This document shows positions 31,740-35,435 of a stretch of DNA of 35,435 nucleotides, one piece after another. The first letter of the stretch is position 1, and the number at the start of each line of letters is the position of its first letter. Source of the stretch: Spirochaetaceae bacterium. Its GTDB lineage: Bacteria; Spirochaetota; Spirochaetia; Treponematales; Breznakiellaceae. Location of the stretch: the NCBI GenBank assembly GCA_031256905.1, contig JAIRPY010000027.1, forward strand, positions 1 to 35,435. Direction: 5' to 3'. The translations under genes were made by a program, and so were the position numbers. Under the pieces are notes generated by a model. The model was not told where the DNA came from. It did not search any database and saw only the letters and a program-made list of their open reading frames with translations.

Positions 31740-32599
31740 TTCCTATTCTTAAACGGGAACTGCGTTCTTATTTTCTTACATCCCTGGGTTTTGTGTATAT
31801 GGGTTTTTTTCTGCTTATTACCGGGGTTTACTTTGTGTTTATCAATCTGCTTCCGGGGAGTTCCCAGTTTAGCAGTTTTCTCGGCAGTATTTTGCTGATC
31901 TATCTTTTTGCGATACCGATGCTGACGATGCGGCTGTTTTCGGAGGAACGGCGGCAGAAAACCGATCAACTGCTTCTTACCGCGCCGTTGGGGGTGACCG
32001 AAATTGTCCTTGGAAAATTTTTCGCCGCCGGCCTTCTTTTCTTGATGACCTTCGCGGTAACGGCCTTGTACGCGGTGGTGATCGGCCTATTCGGGGAATT
32101 ATCCTTAGGAGAAACCATCGGCGGATGCATCGGCTTCATTTTTCTTGGGGCGTCGTACATTTCCGTAGGAGTTTTCATCTCCGCGGCGACAGAAAACCAA
32201 ATTACCGCCGGAATTGTCAGCTTCTTCTGCCTTCTCGGGTTATGGCTTCTCGACTCGGTCAGCAGAATTTTCCCCGCCGATGTTACCTCCGGCCTAATCG
32301 CCGCCGGGGTTTTAAGCGCGTTTATAGGCCTGCTTCTGTACCTTAATACCAAACATTACGGCATCGCTCTGGGAGGACTGTTTGTTTGCGCGATAGTTAT
32401 CGCAAGTCTGTATTTTTTCAAGCGGAATATCTTCAACGGATTCATCCTAAAAGTTTTCTCCTGGTTTTCTTTAAATCAGAGGTATCAAAACATCGCTCTG
32501 GGTATTCTCAAGATAGAAACGCTGTTTTACTACGCTTCGTTCTGCGGTTTCTTTCTATTTTTAACCGTACAGCTTATCGAAAAACGCCGGTGGAGTTAA
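31736..32599 (+). CDS. ABC-2 permease, GldF-like
   Basis: 287 aa integral membrane protein with about six helices (near 14-36, 48-66, 95-118, 125-150, 158-180 and later). Family block FSEERRQKTDQLLLTAPLGVTEIVLGKFFAAGLLF in pieces marks the ABC-2/GldF type. It starts in the stop of the ATPase gene. It would form the membrane channel of the exporter. Confidence 0.9.
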   Translation: MIPILKRELRSYFLTSLGFVYMGFFLLITGVYFVFINLLPGSSQFSSFLGSILLIYLFAIPMLTMRLFSEERRQKTDQLLLTAPLGVTEIVLGKFFAAGLLFLMTFAVTALYAVVIGLFGELSLGETIGGCIGFIFLGASYISVGVFISAATENQITAGIVSFFCLLGLWLLDSVSRIFPADVTSGLIAAGVLSAFIGLLLYLNTKHYGIALGGLFVCAIVIASLYFFKRNIFNGFILKVFSWFSLNQRYQNIALGILKIETLFYYASFCGFFLFLTVQLIEKRRWS

Positions 32600-32630
32600 T
32601 CTTTACAAAAAATTTTAAAAAAGGATAAAT

Positions 32631-34064
32631 ATGAAACAAATACTAAAAAATTTAAAGAAATCCTTTGGGACCAAGTATGTGAAATACGGCGGTTTCGCCA
32701 CGGTTATGACCGTCTGCGTCGCAGTAGGAATAATTTTGCTCAACCTGATCGTACAGCAGATCGCGCCGCAGTTGGATCTCACAAAAAATAAACTTTTTTC
32801 CCTGTCCGAACAGTCCCGGAATATTGCGGAATCGGTGAAAAATCCGGTAATTATCTACGGCGTTTGGGAGCCTTCCGGGGAACATACTCAGGCAAAAGAA
32901 ATCGCCGAACGTTACGCCGCAAAAAATCATCTCATCCGATTCGAGGCGGTCGATCCCGATCTCAACCCCGGACTGCTCAAACAGTTCGATAAAGACGGAA
33001 AAGGCATCGCAAAAGGCTCGCTCATTCTGTCCGGCGTAAAAGGATTTAAAATCATCGCTCCCCAAGATATGTACGATGTGTATTACAATCAACAGCAACA
33101 GCCCCAATTGACCGGCGTAGCGATAGAAAAACGCATCACCTCCGCGCTCCTCTACGCCGATGCAGGAGAAACCCCGAAAGTTTACGAAATAACCGGACAT
33201 CAGGAAACGCCCCTGACGTTTTTGGAAAAAACCTTAGAACAGGAAAACTATCAGCTCCTTCAGCTTAATCTGCTGAACGCTCCCGTTCCTGACGATGCCG
33301 GCGCAGTAATACTGTGTAATCCGATCAGTCCCCTTGGGCCGGAAGAAACAGAAAAGCTGTTTTCGTATCTTGAAAAGGGGGGCCGGCTCATTGCTTTGCT
33401 CGATTACCGAAGCGGCGCGATGGAAAGCGTTAATACCCTTCTTGCCGGCTGGGGCGCGGAATTTGGGTACGGCATAACCGCGGAACTTGACCCGAATTAC
33501 CGCATCAGCGGGCGTACGCCCTTCGAACTATTCCCGATTATGTCCCCTCATCCGATTACCGATTCTCTCATCGCAGGTAAAACTCCTGCGCTGATGCCCT
33601 TACCGATGGGGATTTCGGAAACCGCCTTGAAACGCCGAACCGTGAAAACCGCGCCGTTTCTCAGCACATCCCGGAATTCATTTTTGCGGACCGACCTGCA
33701 GAATGCCGGGCAGGAACAGTCTCCGGAGGACACGCCCGGACCAATTACGCTGGGCCTCGCGGTACTCGACCCGGAATATCCTGAATCCGGCGCGGGTCAA
33801 ACCCGCATCGCCTTATTCGGCAACGCGTTTTTTCTCGACCTGGTCAGCCAGATACCGGGCAACCTCGATCTGTTTATGAACGCCTTGGCATGGACTTCGG
33901 ATCGGCCGGAAATTCTTTCGGTAGGGTCCCGCAGTACCTTCACGATGCGCCTGCAGATGACCCTCGCTGAAGGCTTGATCGTCGGCATTTTATTTGTAAT
34001 AGTCATTCCGCTGACTTGTTTTGTTTTGGGTTTGATAACGTGGCTCAGACGCAGACACTTGTAA
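32631..34064 (+). CDS. GldG-like auxiliary protein of ABC exporter
   Basis: 477 aa. One helix near residues 23-45, a large periplasmic part of the ABC_transp_aux (GldG) type (LDLTKNKLFSLSEQSRNI, VYEITGHQETPL, LLDYRSG), and a final helix near 445-470 followed by RRRHL. AAGGA lies 6 nt before the ATG. In many bacteria a DUF4340 protein gene follows GldG; here the next gene codes for a serine hydrolase instead. Confidence 0.9.
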   Translation: MKQILKNLKKSFGTKYVKYGGFATVMTVCVAVGIILLNLIVQQIAPQLDLTKNKLFSLSEQSRNIAESVKNPVIIYGVWEPSGEHTQAKEIAERYAAKNHLIRFEAVDPDLNPGLLKQFDKDGKGIAKGSLILSGVKGFKIIAPQDMYDVYYNQQQQPQLTGVAIEKRITSALLYADAGETPKVYEITGHQETPLTFLEKTLEQENYQLLQLNLLNAPVPDDAGAVILCNPISPLGPEETEKLFSYLEKGGRLIALLDYRSGAMESVNTLLAGWGAEFGYGITAELDPNYRISGRTPFELFPIMSPHPITDSLIAGKTPALMPLPMGISETALKRRTVKTAPFLSTSRNSFLRTDLQNAGQEQSPEDTPGPITLGLAVLDPEYPESGAGQTRIALFGNAFFLDLVSQIPGNLDLFMNALAWTSDRPEILSVGSRSTFTMRLQMTLAEGLIVGILFVIVIPLTCFVLGLITWLRRRHL

Positions 34065-34075
34065 AAGGAGTAGGT

Positions 34076-35269
34076 ATGAAAAGAAGGAGCGGTTTTTCCC
34101 CGGCGCGGCTTCGCTATGTGGATGAGTATTTCCAGCGTCTTACGGATACCGGCGAGGTTGCCGGCGCGGGAGGGCTTATTATCCGGCATGGGGTTTTAGC
34201 CTATCGAAAGAGTTTTGGAATGCAGGACCTGGCGGAGCGTATTCCAATGCGGAATGATTCGATTTATCGAATTTATTCCATGACAAAAACGTTCACTATC
34301 GTCGCCGGAATGACTTTGTATGAACGGGGTTTTTTCAAATTGCAGGATCCTATAAGCGAGTTTCTGCCGGCTTTTGCATCGATGCAGGTTGCCCGGCATG
34401 ACCCTCGAGGGGTGGTTTCCCTTAGGCCGGCGGAAGGGCCTATTACGTTTCAGCATCTTTTTACGATGACTTCCGGCCTTCCTTATCCGGGAAATGACAG
34501 CTATTCGGCCCGGCTTTTAGGAGAGATTCAGAGCGCGGCGTCTTCCGGGCCTCCGCCCGCCGCCGCGGAGCTTGTGGATGCCGCGGCTCGCGGGCCCCTA
34601 TGTTTTCAGCCCGGGGAACATTGGATGTATGGTTTTTCCCATGATGTGCTGGGCCGGCTTATCGAGGTGATTTCGGGCCAACGGCTGGGTGCGTATATGG
34701 CGGAAACGATTTTTGAACCCCTCGGTTTGAGGGACACCCAGTTTTATGTGCCTACAGAAAAACGTTCCCGGCTGACAAAAGTATACGCCCCCACTGAAAC
34801 CGGTTTAAAAGAAGTTCGGGGATTTACCAGCGATCCCGGTTCTACGGCTGTTCCCCCGGCCTTTGAGAGCGGCGGCGGCGGTTTGGCGTCAACTTTGGAC
34901 GATATTGGACGTTACGGGCTTATGCTTTTGCGAAATGGCAAACTTGGAGGAACCCGGATTCTTTCTCGGAAGACAATAGCTTTGATTCGGCAGAATCAGG
35001 TATCGACGGATCAGATCAAGCGATTTGGTTTTCCGTCGATGACGGGTTACGGCTACGGACTTGGGGTGCGCACCCTGCTTGATCCCGGCGCGGCAGGATT
35101 GAACGGGTCTATCGGGGAGTGGGCCTGGGATGGAATGCTTGGGACGTGGTACTGCGTTGATCCCCAGGAAGATTTGGTTGCCGTATTTCTCGTTCAGCGT
35201 CAGCCCGGAGGCAACGAGGATCTGCCAAAACGTTTCGCCCAAACCGTATACGCCGCCATCGACGATTAA
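34076..35269 (+). CDS. Serine hydrolase, class C beta-lactamase-like
   Basis: 397 aa from ATG 34076 with AAAGGAG 34064-34070; the frame is open back to 34016 but the ATG has the proper site. Motifs: catalytic SMTK (Ser68, Lys71), a Tyr motif YGFSHD (Tyr185) and GMLGTWYCV near the place of the third motif. Missing is a signal peptide, so it is probably cytoplasmic or exported otherwise; the family includes carboxylesterases and DD-peptidase relatives. The gene is 11 bp after the GldG-like gene. It ends in a strong terminator. Confidence 0.88.
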   Translation: MKRRSGFSPARLRYVDEYFQRLTDTGEVAGAGGLIIRHGVLAYRKSFGMQDLAERIPMRNDSIYRIYSMTKTFTIVAGMTLYERGFFKLQDPISEFLPAFASMQVARHDPRGVVSLRPAEGPITFQHLFTMTSGLPYPGNDSYSARLLGEIQSAASSGPPPAAAELVDAAARGPLCFQPGEHWMYGFSHDVLGRLIEVISGQRLGAYMAETIFEPLGLRDTQFYVPTEKRSRLTKVYAPTETGLKEVRGFTSDPGSTAVPPAFESGGGGLASTLDDIGRYGLMLLRNGKLGGTRILSRKTIALIRQNQVSTDQIKRFGFPSMTGYGYGLGVRTLLDPGAAGLNGSIGEWAWDGMLGTWYCVDPQEDLVAVFLVQRQPGGNEDLPKRFAQTVYAAIDD

Positions 35270-35303
35270 GCAAAAAGCAGAGAAGCTGTTCTCTGCTTTT
35301 TGC
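35270..35303. terminator. Strong bidirectional hairpin terminator
   Basis: Perfect 15-bp stem (35270-35284 with 35289-35303), loop GCTG, with a run of As left and Ts right inside the stem. It lies between convergent genes and can serve both. Confidence 0.85.
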
Positions 35304-35323
35304 ATTGTAAGCTGAGACGCGGG

Positions 35324-35435
35324 CTACACATCCTTTGGACGCTTATCCTGAACGCGTTTCGCTTTGCCCTCAGATACGGGCAGAAAACCGCTCTCGTGCA
35401 GTTCTACCCGGGGATTTATCGTAATCATCCCTTGC
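35324..35435 (-). CDS. Phenylacetate-CoA-ligase-like protein, C-terminal part
   Basis: Only the last 36 codons are visible; the gene enters from the right edge and ends at TAG 35324-35326. The end reads INPRVELHESGFLPVSEGKAKR and then VQDKR, matching the typical tail of PaaK-type AMP-forming ligases (LPRSEGKAKRV.D.R in family members). Such enzymes make acyl-CoA from aryl acids via an adenylate. Which acid is used cannot be told from this piece. Confidence 0.8.
   Translation of the reverse strand, partial: QGMITINPRVELHESGFLPVSEGKAKRVQDKRPKDV

Overview
The window looks like a piece of a spirochaete chromosome, most likely a Treponema-type anaerobe. This is inferred from gene content, not from any search. 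Pointers are a type III glutamine synthetase start, a RarA ATPase with an extra C-terminal domain, a BspA/TpLRR-like leucine-rich repeat protein, several lipoproteins and outer-membrane barrels, small bacterial ferredoxins and a YesM/YesN-type sensor pair. Genes are dense and lie on both strands. No rRNA, tRNA, CRISPR array, insertion sequence or phage module was seen.

Layout. 1-144 is the start of a type III glutamine synthetase gene leaving the window. 145-628 has no clear gene but holds six tandem 23-bp repeats, followed by two tiny membrane-peptide ORFs (629-896). 1035-2156 is a predicted outer-membrane protein. A minus-strand run (7007 down to 2188) encodes a membrane-anchored SPFH-like protein, a barrel protein, a lipoprotein and the RarA fusion. 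7222-9300 is a large secreted protein joining leucine-rich repeats, TPRs and a transglutaminase-like domain; a 21-bp tandem repeat runs over its end. Next is a peptide-type ABC binding protein plus one permease (minus strand, 11850-9373). The plus-strand run 12160-14927 carries an HD hydrolase, a rhomboid protease, an unknown secreted protein and an iron-sulfur protein. The minus-strand group 17214-15076 has a ferredoxin, an M23 peptidase and a PEGA-like exported protein.

17390-24099 is a coherent sugar-uptake unit: two LplB/YtcP-type permeases, a lipoprotein binding protein, a YesM-type histidine kinase and a YesN-type AraC response regulator. A 15-bp palindrome, AACAG-N5-CTGTT, sits at or near the start of three of these genes, with a weaker form at a fourth. 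I consider this the best candidate for an undescribed regulatory feature.

24111-30716 is mostly housekeeping: RNase Z, a degenerate HD-GYP protein, a CNNM/CorC-type transporter, a methyltransferase, a TerD-family protein, an HD hydrolase and the tRNA thiolase MnmA. 30765-34064 is a Gld-type ABC exporter set (ATPase, permease, GldG-like auxiliary protein) followed by a class-C beta-lactamase-like serine hydrolase. The window ends in the C-terminus of a phenylacetate-CoA-ligase-like gene on the minus strand.
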